In this document: piece after piece, positions 22,540 to 33,577 of the stretch | Layout of the letters: every line of letters begins with the position of its first letter | Numbering within the stretch: the stretch's first letter is position 1 | Notes under the pieces: model-generated | The model's input: only the letters and a program-made list of their open reading frames with translations | Databases searched by the model: none | Told to the model about the DNA's origin: nothing | Translations under genes and position numbers: made by a program | Virus record (IMG/VR): IMGVR_UViG_3300034111_000398 | Span: 1-42,248 of that record | DNA length: 42,248 nt | Source: a virus | Reading direction: 5' to 3' (one strand)

Positions 22540-25500
22540 CTACAAAGTTCGACATGTAATGGATGTATTTATTCCTTCCTCAAAGGCTTGGTTTATGTCT
22601 GTAATTATCATAGCCTCTGTGCCTAGTAATCCTTGATAGGCATATTTAACTTTAACTATATCTCCTACTGAAAGTAATGGGTTTCCAAATACTTCCATAT
22701 CAATAAGCTTTCCTTTATTTATAGCTTTAGTCTTTATAAAGTTTGCTAGCTGTTTAACATCATATTCATTTTGTAGCCACCTGGATTCAAAAATTACTGG
22801 CTCTTTATTTGCATACTCGGCGCTATCATCAGTTGAATATTCCAGAGTTCCAGAAGAGCTTATGCTATTTCCATATATAAAAAATCCAGCTTCTGCTCCA
22901 TTACTTAAAGGAACTGTTGTAGATGTATTATTTAATACATAAGCTTCCGCATTAAAATTAGAGACTGATTGTCCAATTATATTAACAGATTTATTTCCAG
23001 CAGTTGACCACAGCAGTGGGTATGCTGGCCTTGTATTTAATTTAGTTTTAACATAATATATTTCTCTTACTACTGTTCCAAAATCATCCACAGTCTGGCT
23101 CTTTAATGTATTTTCTGAATTTTTAGCATCATATATAAGATCACCAAAAGACATATCTAATAGGTCATTTGAAAATTGTGCTAAATACATGTTGGGATCA
23201 ACTAAGGATTGTTCGTATTTCGTTTTATTCATATCTGTAGCATAAACATAATCAAATGCTACCGTTCCGTTTCCACAAATAACTGCTACGGTCTTTGTTT
23301 GATCTAAAATTTTATTTGTTTCTTTAGCATTTAACATTGAGTTAGAGTCTGTTGCTTGTATTTTAAATCCATTTACATAAGCAATGATATCTATGGTATT
23401 ACCTAAAACTTTAACTCTTACGTCAAGATTATACTGCTTTCCACCATATACACCTTCAAATGTAGATGTGGCAGTTCTTTGTGAATCTGCTAAAATTCTT
23501 ACTCCAGTTCCGTCTGCTTTTAATATTCTTGCAGATTTAGTTTCTTTTGCAGTTGCGGACTTTGTGGTTTCTACAACAATAAAATATCCCGTTTTCCCTA
23601 AATCATCAACAAAGAATCCCATTCCAGCAGATGATGCTTGTGAGCTGATATTTGAATCTAAAAATACGCTTGTTCCAAATGCGTAGTAGGCTTCGCTATA
23701 TGTGTTTGCTGTATAAGAGTATGGGGGATAAGATGTATTTGGCGTAGAAGAAGTTAAATTCATTCCAGCAAAATCTCTGTAAGCTACTACATATTTGTCT
23801 TTTGCTGTTGTTGAATTTGTTAAAGTTAAATAAGATTTTCCAGGAGTCAATGCTGTTGCTAGTACTGGATTAGAAGAAAAGTTTCCGTTATAAGAAACGG
23901 CGCTTAATGTAAATGTTGCACTAATTATACTATTGCCAGATACAGATCCATTTTTAGGAGTTACCTTAAATCTATATTTTGAACCTGGAAAAAGATTTTC
24001 AATTAATAGTGGTGGCTCTTCAGTAAATGCTGGAAGAGTTATTGTAGCTCCCGCATTAGATCCATCATCATTTAGTCTTTGAACTTCTACTATATAAGAT
24101 GTGGGGGTAGTTGCTGGTGCAACAAAATCTAACTCTACACTTGTTAATGATATTTGTTTTGGCTTTACATTGTAATAAAAATCTAAGCTGCTTGGAGTAG
24201 TTGAAGTTCCATATGTTGTTGAAGCTTTATTGTCCCAAGTTACTTCTCTGCCAGTCCAGTTTCCTAGATTTGAATTTCCAGCTGAATGTGCTGCTGCAAC
24301 TGTTCCCAATGCGCCCCTCTTTTTTACTTTGTACCTTCCGCTTGGTTTAAAATAAGATGTGTTTGCTGGATTAGTAACGTCTTCGTATCCAGGCTTAGAC
24401 AATGCCCTATATTTATTTACATCGGATTCTGAATAAATCCATTGATGTTCTTTGGTACCATTTTGCAATGTTATATCGTATCCAATTGCTTCATACTCAA
24501 TAATTTCAGAATCTATCAAAACAAATCCTGAAAAGTTATAGAATACTTGTTGCTTTGAATATATGTCTATTGTTTTTGTATCTATAAGAAGTTCCATTTG
24601 TGATTCTGTTATAGACTGCTGTAGTCCTCCAGCACTTAAAAATGTTGTTGGTGATGTCCAGAGTTCTCCCGATGTTCCAGTATAGTTAGAAGTTAATGCT
24701 GACTGCCATAAAACCTTTACGTAGTTTGCTGCAACTATTTCTTTTTGGTTAAAATCAATTATGTTTGGAAGAGATGACCCTTCTGCTTCATTATAAAAGT
24801 CCCAAACAGATGATCTTGTTTTATCGTATATGTAGTCTCTGCTATAAAATTGCAATACATTGTTCTCGTCAAAAAATGCGTTCATCTGTATATCTCTACA
24901 AAGGTCTTGGATTGCCTGCCATACCGTTGTAGTATCGTCTGTCCACCAATAATTAATTTGAGGTATAGATGTTTCTGAAGTAGCATGTAAATTAAAGTTA
25001 TAATTTGAGAACCCTATTGAATCTAACAGTCTTCTTAAAATTGCTGTTACTGGATAAAATTCACAAACAATATCTGGACATAACGTTTCCATCAAATACT
25101 TTGAGCCATCTAAAGCATTTATAACTGTTTCGCCATAGGCATCAATATTAAAATCATTTATATAAAATGTTCCCTGTTTAACCTTATCATATGATCCTGC
25201 AACTGTGGTTCCTCCAGAATGATAGACTTTAAAGAATGGCCTTATCTCTGCATTTTTAACCAAGTATATTAATGACGGGTCAATCGATGTTGACTCTCTA
25301 TTATATGAAACCGTTTGAAGTACGGACTGGTTATATTTAACTATATTTGCCGTAATGCTATTTGCTGTAACTGATCCTACTGGCAATATGTCTTCTGAAG
25401 AAGATGATGACTCTTTTTGAATATCAAATGATACTACGTCTGAGGATATGTCTTTTACCCATCTTGCAGATAATTCAATTACTCCAATTACTTCTCCCCC

Positions 25501-26202
25501 GCCTGGAGATGTTGCAACTAGATTAATAGACTTAATTGAAACTGGAGTAGCATAAGAAACTGGCTCAGTTAGTGCATGCTGAGTCCATGCAGATCCAGTA
25601 TAATTTAATTCTATGTTGCCACTTGATGGTGGAGCTATAGGTCCAAGCGTCTGTACCGAGCCGTCAGACCTTGTTACGGTAACTGTATATGACAATGGTA
25701 GGGCATGATATTTTTCAAATCTAATAATTATCTTATTGGCTAGGGCATGCTTATTGCCAAGATACGAGCTTGATGTTTGTTTATATGTTAATGTTAAATT
25801 AATATTTGTATCCTTGGCGCCCAGCCAATACTTATACTGAGTAGTTACTCCTGGATAATATATTCTAGGTTGTGAAGATGGATACTGTAAAGACCTATAT
25901 GGAGAAAATGTATTTAATGTTGTGTCATTTGGCAAAAACACAAAGTACTTAATTCCTGAATCTAGTGGTCTAAATGGTTTAATAATTGAATCAATTGGGA
26001 ATAGTTTCTTGTATGGATTGGCTTTGCCTGAAGGCCATCCAGCTATTTGTGATGTATATGAAGAGTCTGGGGTAGCAGAAGAAACTGTTATTCCATCAAT
26101 TAATGAATTCATATTATATTCAATTTCACAACCAGCATCTACTGTAATTGTTTTTTGTTGCTTGAATATATTTTGTAAAGCTGTTTTACCTGAGTCTATC
26201 AT
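22540..26202 (-). CDS. Tail tip/baseplate hub protein with FN3 and lectin-like domains
   Basis: A 1220-aa protein two genes after the tape measure. The first half contains the hub-like part (VKNAEIRPFFKVYHSGG; GTFYINDFNIDAYGETVINALDGSKYLME; FYPVTAILRRLLDSIGF). Residues about 680-760 form a fibronectin-III-like domain (LDFVAPATTPTSYIVEVQRL; LFPGSKYRFKVTPKNG), followed by a LamG/jelly-roll-like domain (about 800-1000) that could bind glycan. The C-terminus returns to hub sequence (GNPLLSVGDIVKVKYAYQGLLGTEAMIITDI). ATG 26202 overlaps the previous stop (TAATG) with an AGAGG site. Confidence 0.8.
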   Translation of the reverse strand: MIDSGKTALQNIFKQQKTITVDAGCEIEYNMNSLIDGITVSSATPDSSYTSQIAGWPSGKANPYKKLFPIDSIIKPFRPLDSGIKYFVFLPNDTTLNTFSPYRSLQYPSSQPRIYYPGVTTQYKYWLGAKDTNINLTLTYKQTSSSYLGNKHALANKIIIRFEKYHALPLSYTVTVTRSDGSVQTLGPIAPPSSGNIELNYTGSAWTQHALTEPVSYATPVSIKSINLVATSPGGGEVIGVIELSARWVKDISSDVVSFDIQKESSSSSEDILPVGSVTANSITANIVKYNQSVLQTVSYNRESTSIDPSLIYLVKNAEIRPFFKVYHSGGTTVAGSYDKVKQGTFYINDFNIDAYGETVINALDGSKYLMETLCPDIVCEFYPVTAILRRLLDSIGFSNYNFNLHATSETSIPQINYWWTDDTTTVWQAIQDLCRDIQMNAFFDENNVLQFYSRDYIYDKTRSSVWDFYNEAEGSSLPNIIDFNQKEIVAANYVKVLWQSALTSNYTGTSGELWTSPTTFLSAGGLQQSITESQMELLIDTKTIDIYSKQQVFYNFSGFVLIDSEIIEYEAIGYDITLQNGTKEHQWIYSESDVNKYRALSKPGYEDVTNPANTSYFKPSGRYKVKKRGALGTVAAAHSAGNSNLGNWTGREVTWDNKASTTYGTSTTPSSLDFYYNVKPKQISLTSVELDFVAPATTPTSYIVEVQRLNDDGSNAGATITLPAFTEEPPLLIENLFPGSKYRFKVTPKNGSVSGNSIISATFTLSAVSYNGNFSSNPVLATALTPGKSYLTLTNSTTAKDKYVVAYRDFAGMNLTSSTPNTSYPPYSYTANTYSEAYYAFGTSVFLDSNISSQASSAGMGFFVDDLGKTGYFIVVETTKSATAKETKSARILKADGTGVRILADSQRTATSTFEGVYGGKQYNLDVRVKVLGNTIDIIAYVNGFKIQATDSNSMLNAKETNKILDQTKTVAVICGNGTVAFDYVYATDMNKTKYEQSLVDPNMYLAQFSNDLLDMSFGDLIYDAKNSENTLKSQTVDDFGTVVREIYYVKTKLNTRPAYPLLWSTAGNKSVNIIGQSVSNFNAEAYVLNNTSTTVPLSNGAEAGFFIYGNSISSSGTLEYSTDDSAEYANKEPVIFESRWLQNEYDVKQLANFIKTKAINKGKLIDMEVFGNPLLSVGDIVKVKYAYQGLLGTEAMIITDINQAFEEGINTSITCRTL

Positions 26203-26660
26203 TATACCTCTTCCATAGAAAGAGATACGTTCCAAAACTCTTGTGGAAGGTCTGTTGTTTGTTCCTTTACATTTCGCTTAACTATTTCAAATGAGCAACT
26301 TGTAAACATCATTTCCATTGTTTTTGTTGTATTCCCATAGGCAATTGTTACATCAAATGAGGATCTTCCTGATAATGCTCCCGCTGCTTTTGCAGCAGAA
26401 CCATCATAAAATGATTTTAAATCAACCGCTCCATACCCTGCGTCAACGGTCATAGTTGAAAATGAAGGTAGCATGCTCCAGGAAACGCTGATTGTTTCTT
26501 TATCTGCAATAAAGAATTTACGCATTAATCCATTTGACATTCTCTTTGTTTGTTCAATTCTTGTCTTACTAATTGAGACTGGTTGACGATTATGCTCTGA
26601 TACCTTAATTGTTGAATTAAAATATAGAACCGAACCTACTGGAAGATATATAGTTGACAT
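26202..26660 (-). CDS. Distal tail (Dit)-like protein
   Basis: A 152-aa beta-rich protein between tape measure and hub, the usual place for the distal tail protein that forms the ring joining tube and tip. It starts TIYLPVGSVLYFNSTIKVSEH and has a segment typical of tail tube-like folds (KETISVSWSMLPSFSTMTVDAGYGAVDLKSFYDG; FDVTIAYGNTTKTMEMMFTSCSFEIVKR). It is shorter than classical Dit proteins (about 250), so it may contain only the core domain. Assignment is by position and strand pattern. Confidence 0.6.
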   Translation of the reverse strand: MSTIYLPVGSVLYFNSTIKVSEHNRQPVSISKTRIEQTKRMSNGLMRKFFIADKETISVSWSMLPSFSTMTVDAGYGAVDLKSFYDGSAAKAAGALSGRSSFDVTIAYGNTTKTMEMMFTSCSFEIVKRNVKEQTTDLPQEFWNVSLSMEEV

Positions 26661-29600
26661 TATGCGCTTTTCCCTTGTGAAACTTTAATTCCCTTTAGTT
26701 TTGCCATTTCTTCCATTTGTGCAAAAAACTTTTTAGGGTCGTTTGGAGCTTGTTCGAAATAAACTGGCATTGATTGAATTATAACAGATGAGGATGAAGA
26801 AGATCTAGATGAAGATACATATCCTCCAGAATTATATTTAGGTACTGAATTAACTACTGGCCCGCCCATTCCCATTCTATTAAATTTAGGCATTAGGAGT
26901 GGTCTATTACTTACCATTCCTCCCTTTGCAAATGTTTTTACTAATGTTATGTTTCCATCTTCAAGTACTCTAAACTGATAATTTTTTAATGTATTATCTG
27001 ATTTATTGCCAGATTGTAATGTAAATTGAGTTCCACTCTTATAGCCCTGTTGCTGTGCATATTTTTTAATTTGTTCTCTAGGGCTATTAATTCCAATTCC
27101 ACCCATAGGGCTTTGCCAAGCAGATGGATTTAGACCAGCAACCTTACCTGCAGATATAGGGTTTTTAAATGATCCAGTATTTAAAACTTCCGTAGCTGTA
27201 ATATAAACTTTATCTGCTTTAAGAGCCTTTCCAAGTTCTGTTGGCATGTATCCTTGTGCAAGTTCTTCTGGAGTTTTTTGTCTATAAGACATTCTTCCCT
27301 TAGTAGCCCTAAATCCAATAATCTTGTCTGGGTCGTTACTTTCAACTCCTGCTGCTTCTCCAGCTTTTACAACAGCTGCTGATTCTCCGCTAATATCCTT
27401 TTTCTTTTGAATGATTGCTACTTGTAAATTAGTCACTGCTGCATTAAATGTATCGATTGCTTGTTTTTGTTTATTAATTTTTTCAGTTAAAGACGCAACT
27501 GACTCTGCAGCAATTGCTGCCTTATTTGCTAAATTCTCATCTTTTTTAGATAGAGCATCTCTTTGTTTTTCTAGTTTTGCAATATCTGCAGCTTCTTTAT
27601 TATCAATTGCTCTTGTTGCTTGAGTTACCTGTTGCTGTCTATTTAATGACTGAATATCTAGCTGTGCTTGTGCGGCAGTAGCCATGTCTCCAGCGGCTAA
27701 TGCTTGTTGGTACTCTAATTGCTTTTTCTTTATTTGAGTTAAAGCATCTTCATCTTGTTGTTGTTGAGAAAGAGCTTTACGTCTAGCGTCTGCTTCTTCC
27801 TTAATCTTTTTAATTCTATCGTCGATAGCCTCAATTGCTTTCTTTGAATCAATCTGTTGCTGTACAGATTGTCCCTTTGCGGCATTCTGAGCTTTTTCTA
27901 ATTGTGTCTGTAATGTATTTAAATTAGAGTATTGTGATTTTAATGCACCGTTTTTATTAACAGTTTCAACATTTATTGCAACCCTGTTAAACATTGTATA
28001 CAGTGCTTTAGCTTGTTCGGCACCCATTTTTAGATCGCCAGTATAACCTTGTGCAGCTAGTCTCATCTTCATCCAAAGGCTTAATACTGTATCTTGCTCT
28101 GTAGCAAAGTCTCTTATCAGTGGATTTTGTTTTGCCAACTCATCTATTAATTCTGAAGTAAGGCGTTTTTGACCACTAACACCTGAAGAAATTCCTTTAA
28201 GCATTTGGCGTTCAGCTTCGTATCTAGTAATAACTTCAGTCTTTCCAGTTTTATCAGCCTTAGCTTTCTTTTCGCTTTGGACTACGATATTTTCTAAACT
28301 TCCTTCTACTGCCTGCAAAGCTGTGTTTAATGCGGTGGCTTGTGTCTTTGAATTCTCAAATGAAGCAGCTTTATTAAATGATTCCATAGCCTGAACTGCT
28401 GCTGTTTGAGCATCAATAATTTTATTAAAGTTAGCATTTCCAACTGTTGATACAGCTGCCGATGCAGCCTTATTGGATAGAGTGAAGGCTATATAAATCT
28501 TCTTTGCTGCCTCATCTGCAGACATTCCAGCAGCAACAAATTGTGTCTTTAATCTTTCTGCCATAGAAGCCAAATCTCCGTCTTTAGCTCTGTCAATCAT
28601 CTTAGTGTAATCTGACATTGTAGACTTAACTTCTTTTCTCAACTTCTTATATTCTTCAATAGTCATTTGAATAGGTAGTCCAGCACTCTTCATGCTTTCA
28701 TACATAAGCTTGTTTCTTTCTGTAACCATCTTTACATTGTTAATTGAATCTTTTATTTTAGCATTATAATCAACAAATTTTAATCCAGCCTTTTGAGCTG
28801 CCTCTGCTGTTAATCCATAACTTAATGCATTTAGTCTAAGTGATTCTTTATGGTTCTGCCAAGCCTTATATCCTACTACTACGGCTGTTGTAACTCCAGC
28901 CAAAATTAAATTAGTCTTTGTTAATAGTCCAGCCATTCCCATAAGAACTCTAGAAACCTTAGATCCTTGAGCCGCTGTATTTGCAAGTGATGCCCCAAAT
29001 TTAGTATTACCTATAATTGATTTATCTAATTTATTTCCATAGAACCCTTGTGCTTCTTCTGAACCTTTCGCCATTCTAGGTCCTCTACCAGCCATTAACA
29101 TTCCTGGGGCTGCAAACCCTAGCATGCTGCCTATCATTGATCCAGTCTCTCCGCCGTACTTAGATCCTAGCGCTGCGCCACCTTGTGATCCAAGCAATCC
29201 AAGTAGTGTGGATGCAATCATTCCACCTGCATTGTATCCTTGAACTTTTCCGCCCATATTATATTTACCATTTTGAGAAGGTACTGGAATAGACTGAGGC
29301 ATAACTACTCCGCCCCTGTTATAACCTGGAATTATGCCGCCTTTATTTGCTCCAAATATTTGCTTTCTTATTTTAGATGTTGATGGAGTCCATGATTTTG
29401 AGTCCCAGTTTGCATATTTAGTTCGCAATATTTCTCTATCAATTTTACTTAAGCTTTTACCACCTGAACTAAGTACATCTGATGCAGATGATTTAAGAAG
29501 TGTGTCTACAATATCTGGCTCTAAAGCCCTTTGAAGTTGTCCTTGAGCATTTGTAACATATCCATATGGTCTTTCTTTTTCAAGATTTTCTATGAGCTTT

Positions 29601-32600
29601 CCATACATTAAGTTTTGTGCTTTAGGAGTAAGTCCTGAGCTTCCGAATAGCTTCTTGCCCATTCCAATAGAAAGTGAGGTTGCTCCCCAGCTATTTCCTA
29701 CTTTTCCAAATCTAGCGCCTAACTTTTTAAATGCTGTTCCCTTTAATACATTGCCGATTATTCCTCCTGCATTATATCCTTGGACCATTCCACCATTGTT
29801 AAATCCATATTCTGATTCCCAGTCTTTATTAGAAGAATGGAAGGCCATTGTGCCTTTACCTGATCCTTTAACCTTGCCTATTTTTATACGTGTTCCATCT
29901 GGTGCGGTTACGTATACAGTTTGTGCTCCAGCAGAGCTACTGTGCCCAGCTCCTCTTTTTATGTCTGACATATATAAAGGATTTAAACCAGATGTCTGTA
30001 CCTTAAACTGATTCCAGTAGATTCTTTCTAAAGAACCTGGTTCAAAATATCCATTTAAAACTTCATTTGAAACATCATGATATGGATTATTTGAATCAGT
30101 TAATGCTTGTCCAGATTTTTTAATCTCCGACATTTTTTTATAAAATTTATCATCTATTTCTTGAAGAATTTTATTTTTAAGTTTTGGATCTTTTACAATT
30201 TTATCTAAAAGTTGAGTTGTTGTTCCTACTAATGGACCACCTTGAGACATGTATCCGAGAGTTGCTAGATACGCATCAATTTCTTCTCCTTTTAAACCAC
30301 GTCTTGCCATTGCTCCATTTAATGATGCAAGCGTATGTGGTTTTCCAGTATCTGGATTGATTGGCATTTTAGCAAGGGCTGCGCCATAAGTTGCTGTGGC
30401 TGGCTTGGCAGAAACTGAAACTATTTCTCCTCCACGAGGCCCAACAAAACTACCAGATTCTGAAAATTTTCCTTTTCTTTTAATTCCAAACAAAGAAAAC
30501 ATCGATTGTGGATTTCCGCTTATTGATCCAGCAGAAAGAGTTGGTTTGCGTGACAATAAGGATTTTATGACCCCACCCAAATTTAATTTATTTCCGCCAA
30601 CACCAGGACCATTAATTGCATAAAGTGTTCCTAAATTAGCACGAGCTGTTTGAGGATCAATTACGGCTTCTCCAGGAGTAAGCATTACTGGAACTTGTCC
30701 GCCCATATTCATTCCAAGCATTGGAGCGATTATATCCATATTTTGTGCAGTTGCTTGTTTGTTTACAACGAATGCACCTTCTGGAAGAGTTGTTGGATAG
30801 GTATCTGTATTGCCAACTCCTGGAACAATTCCTCCCATTGCCATCTTTTTAGGAATAGTTGTTTCTATTGAATATCCAGCTCCATAAGTTCTAATTCCAA
30901 GGGTTCTGGCAATAGTGTCAATTACTGCCTTGCCTTTTCTTCCAGCTCTAAAAATTTCTTTAATGTTTGATTTTCCTGTAGGGCTTACAATAGGTTGTCC
31001 AGTTAACGGTGTTTGTGTTAATGATGCTGTTCTTCCTAAACCAGTTGCAACCTGTGTTGTTGCTTGCGCCATCATTGCTTCTATTTCTGCATTTAATGCA
31101 ATAATTTTTGAACGAGCTGCGTCTAAAGTAATTTTTCCAGATTGAAGTTGTGCAACTATTTGAGCCGATCTTCTTGCAGCATTATTTGTAATGTCTGTCA
31201 TTACTGGAAGAAGTTGTCCAAATGACTGACTTATGTCTGTGCTAAAAGTTCCAGTTCTTGCAATTTCTTTCTTTAATGTTGCAACTTCTTTCTTAGTCAA
31301 CATAGCAAGTGATCCCATAAGGGCATGCCACTTAGCTGCTTCTCCTGCAACTATTCCAGTTGATACTCCTTTTACTGCTGTAAGCCCTTCAATTTTTGGA
31401 AGGTCTCCAGTCATAAACATTTGAGGAGTTGTACCAATTTTTTGATTTACATCAATTGATCCTGGTGTTACTGAGTGAATTGTCTGTGCATCTCTTTGTG
31501 CCTGCGTCATCATTCCTCTTGGATTATGATGTGCCGCAGCTCTTGTATCAACCTTTCCAACTAATGGGTGTCTAGAATCTACAACTCTTGGGCCACCAGA
31601 AAGAATCACATTTCCAGCAACCGTGCTAACTCCTGGATTTACTGCCACAGAAGTAGCGGCAGATGCTGATTTTGCCTTTTCTCTTAATACATCAAACTCT
31701 CCTGATAAACCAGCAATTGCTTGTTTTAATATTGCTGCGGCTTTTGCATCGCTATAAAATGTTTGTTCTACTAAAGCTCCTGCCTTTTGTGCCGCAAGAA
31801 TTTCTGGAGTTAATAGTTTCCATCCTTCTCCACCTTTAAACAATGCTCTCATATGAGATACACCCTTGATTATGTATCCAAAGAAGTTACCGAGAACACC
31901 AGTTAACATAATTAAAGGTCCTGCCGCTGCTGTAAACATACCTAAGAATCCAAGTATTTTCTTTATTGGGTCTGGAAGCCTTTGAACAAACTTTAATATT
32001 CCATCTATAAAATTAATAAGTTTTGTATTAATGTCTAAAAACTGATCTCCAATTGCAGCCAAATCTGCCTTAAGTCCTTCTAGCGCTCTACGATATCTAC
32101 CAGAAGCTGACTCTGTAACCTGTGATAATTCTCGATCAGCTAAATTACCTAATTCTTGAGTGCTTGCTTTCATTAAATCTAATACCTGTAAAGTCTGGCT
32201 TCCTTGTTTTCCAAGATTTTCAAATAATGCATTCATACGTGCAAATTGGAACTTACCGAATAGCTGTTCTAGGGCCTGTTGTTTCTGTAAAGGATTTAAT
32301 GTTTCTAAGGCTGCTTGCAATTCTAAAATAGTAGCTGTTGTATCGCCAGCATTTTTTTGTACTATATTTTTTAAGTCTATGCCAAAACCAGCAAACATTC
32401 CTGTTGCAACCTTTGTTGGATTAATTAAAGATGCTAGACCAGACTTTAATGCGTTAGCGCCTTCAGATGCGTTAATTCCACCTTCACGCATTGCTGTAAG
32501 ATAAAGAGCAAGGTCTTTTACGTCTCCACCTAGTCCTTTAACAATTGGACCAGCTTTTGGAATTGCCTCTACTAAATCGTTTAGCGTAGTTGATGTCTGG

Positions 32601-33568
32601 TTTTCAACTGCGTTAAGGAAGTTAATTGAATTTGCTAACTCTTCAGTATTAGATTTAAAAGCTGTTTGAATTGCCAGGGTAGCCTTCATAGCTTCTTGTC
32701 TATCTACTTCACCAAGTACTGCAAGACGTGTTGTTTCTTGAACAGATTTTAGTAATTCATTTCCTGTCTTTCCAGTTGCTGCAATATCCGCTGCAAGGCC
32801 GATGGTTTCGTTAAAACTTGCACCCATTGATTTTGAAATTTGTCTAGCAGTCTCTATTACATCTTTTCTTACCTTTAATAATTCTGCGCTAGATGTTTGA
32901 GATATACCGCCATAAACCTTTGTTAATCTAACTAACTGCTCATCAGCTGTTCTAAATGCATCTGCTGATGCTTTACCAAATGCCGCCATTGGAACAGTAA
33001 GACCTACTGTTAACTGGCGTCCTGCCCACTGTGTATTTTTACCCCAGTTAATTAATTGTCCCGCACCTTCTTGAACAACTTTATTCATAATCTGAAGTTC
33101 TTGTCTTGCAATTGCTGTCTTATTCTTTATTACATCAATTCCTCTTGGAATATGAACATTGTATTGCATTAGCCCTTCAGCATTTTTGCCTAGTGGTTGC
33201 AATACTGAGTTCTGTAATTGTACTTGTTGTTTTGCTAGGTCTCTAATTAACCCGCCGTTTGATTTAGCATGCTGAGCATATACCCTGAAGAACTGGCCAA
33301 GTTTCATTTGGCCTCTGTCTAATTGCTGTCCAAACTTATCTACATCAGATGTTAAGCTAACAAAGTGTGTAGAGAATTGACCAGTACTTCTTATGGTGTC
33401 TGCGAATGACCTGTTCATTACTGCAACCTGTGCAGCTAATGTTTTATTTGTTGCCTGAAGCTTATCTTGTAATTTTGTTAATGCCGAAGAAACCTTATTA
33501 AGATCTGTAATAAGATTTGAAAAGTCGGAGGTTGCGACTATATTGGTGACTATTTGTTCGTCGGCCAT
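26660..33568 (-). CDS. Tail tape measure protein
   Basis: A 2302-aa protein, 16 percent of the window. Residues about 200-520 match the TP901-type tape measure core (LTKVYGGISQTSS; MGASFNETIGLAADIAATGKTGNELL; NDLVEAIPKAGPIVKGLGGDVKDLALYLTAMREGGI). Hydrophobic segments lie near 530-580, 1440-1480 and 1540-1570. Repeated Gly motifs of the type GGxVxGYNxGG occur near 908, 1109, 1259, 1409, 1439, 2213 and 2246. A long Lys/Gln-rich coiled coil spans about 1900-2040, and the end is Ser-rich. At about 1.5 A per residue a tail up to about 345 nm is implied if all of it were extended; the Gly-rich part suggests less. An AAGGAG site precedes the ATG. Confidence 0.95.
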   Translation of the reverse strand: MADEQIVTNIVATSDFSNLITDLNKVSSALTKLQDKLQATNKTLAAQVAVMNRSFADTIRSTGQFSTHFVSLTSDVDKFGQQLDRGQMKLGQFFRVYAQHAKSNGGLIRDLAKQQVQLQNSVLQPLGKNAEGLMQYNVHIPRGIDVIKNKTAIARQELQIMNKVVQEGAGQLINWGKNTQWAGRQLTVGLTVPMAAFGKASADAFRTADEQLVRLTKVYGGISQTSSAELLKVRKDVIETARQISKSMGASFNETIGLAADIAATGKTGNELLKSVQETTRLAVLGEVDRQEAMKATLAIQTAFKSNTEELANSINFLNAVENQTSTTLNDLVEAIPKAGPIVKGLGGDVKDLALYLTAMREGGINASEGANALKSGLASLINPTKVATGMFAGFGIDLKNIVQKNAGDTTATILELQAALETLNPLQKQQALEQLFGKFQFARMNALFENLGKQGSQTLQVLDLMKASTQELGNLADRELSQVTESASGRYRRALEGLKADLAAIGDQFLDINTKLINFIDGILKFVQRLPDPIKKILGFLGMFTAAAGPLIMLTGVLGNFFGYIIKGVSHMRALFKGGEGWKLLTPEILAAQKAGALVEQTFYSDAKAAAILKQAIAGLSGEFDVLREKAKSASAATSVAVNPGVSTVAGNVILSGGPRVVDSRHPLVGKVDTRAAAHHNPRGMMTQAQRDAQTIHSVTPGSIDVNQKIGTTPQMFMTGDLPKIEGLTAVKGVSTGIVAGEAAKWHALMGSLAMLTKKEVATLKKEIARTGTFSTDISQSFGQLLPVMTDITNNAARRSAQIVAQLQSGKITLDAARSKIIALNAEIEAMMAQATTQVATGLGRTASLTQTPLTGQPIVSPTGKSNIKEIFRAGRKGKAVIDTIARTLGIRTYGAGYSIETTIPKKMAMGGIVPGVGNTDTYPTTLPEGAFVVNKQATAQNMDIIAPMLGMNMGGQVPVMLTPGEAVIDPQTARANLGTLYAINGPGVGGNKLNLGGVIKSLLSRKPTLSAGSISGNPQSMFSLFGIKRKGKFSESGSFVGPRGGEIVSVSAKPATATYGAALAKMPINPDTGKPHTLASLNGAMARRGLKGEEIDAYLATLGYMSQGGPLVGTTTQLLDKIVKDPKLKNKILQEIDDKFYKKMSEIKKSGQALTDSNNPYHDVSNEVLNGYFEPGSLERIYWNQFKVQTSGLNPLYMSDIKRGAGHSSSAGAQTVYVTAPDGTRIKIGKVKGSGKGTMAFHSSNKDWESEYGFNNGGMVQGYNAGGIIGNVLKGTAFKKLGARFGKVGNSWGATSLSIGMGKKLFGSSGLTPKAQNLMYGKLIENLEKERPYGYVTNAQGQLQRALEPDIVDTLLKSSASDVLSSGGKSLSKIDREILRTKYANWDSKSWTPSTSKIRKQIFGANKGGIIPGYNRGGVVMPQSIPVPSQNGKYNMGGKVQGYNAGGMIASTLLGLLGSQGGAALGSKYGGETGSMIGSMLGFAAPGMLMAGRGPRMAKGSEEAQGFYGNKLDKSIIGNTKFGASLANTAAQGSKVSRVLMGMAGLLTKTNLILAGVTTAVVVGYKAWQNHKESLRLNALSYGLTAEAAQKAGLKFVDYNAKIKDSINNVKMVTERNKLMYESMKSAGLPIQMTIEEYKKLRKEVKSTMSDYTKMIDRAKDGDLASMAERLKTQFVAAGMSADEAAKKIYIAFTLSNKAASAAVSTVGNANFNKIIDAQTAAVQAMESFNKAASFENSKTQATALNTALQAVEGSLENIVVQSEKKAKADKTGKTEVITRYEAERQMLKGISSGVSGQKRLTSELIDELAKQNPLIRDFATEQDTVLSLWMKMRLAAQGYTGDLKMGAEQAKALYTMFNRVAINVETVNKNGALKSQYSNLNTLQTQLEKAQNAAKGQSVQQQIDSKKAIEAIDDRIKKIKEEADARRKALSQQQQDEDALTQIKKKQLEYQQALAAGDMATAAQAQLDIQSLNRQQQVTQATRAIDNKEAADIAKLEKQRDALSKKDENLANKAAIAAESVASLTEKINKQKQAIDTFNAAVTNLQVAIIQKKKDISGESAAVVKAGEAAGVESNDPDKIIGFRATKGRMSYRQKTPEELAQGYMPTELGKALKADKVYITATEVLNTGSFKNPISAGKVAGLNPSAWQSPMGGIGINSPREQIKKYAQQQGYKSGTQFTLQSGNKSDNTLKNYQFRVLEDGNITLVKTFAKGGMVSNRPLLMPKFNRMGMGGPVVNSVPKYNSGGYVSSSRSSSSSSVIIQSMPVYFEQAPNDPKKFFAQMEEMAKLKGIKVSQGKSA

Positions 33569-33577
33569 TTAACTATA

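Noticed and set aside
26777-26785. Extended -10 TGTTATAAT near the end of the tape measure gene
   Set aside because: About 115 nt before the Dit-like gene, within coding sequence, without -35 support; could be real but is not supported well enough.
29592-30011. 139-aa open frame on the plus strand
   Set aside because: Antisense to the tape measure, Pro/Leu/Phe-rich low-complexity translation, no start signals.
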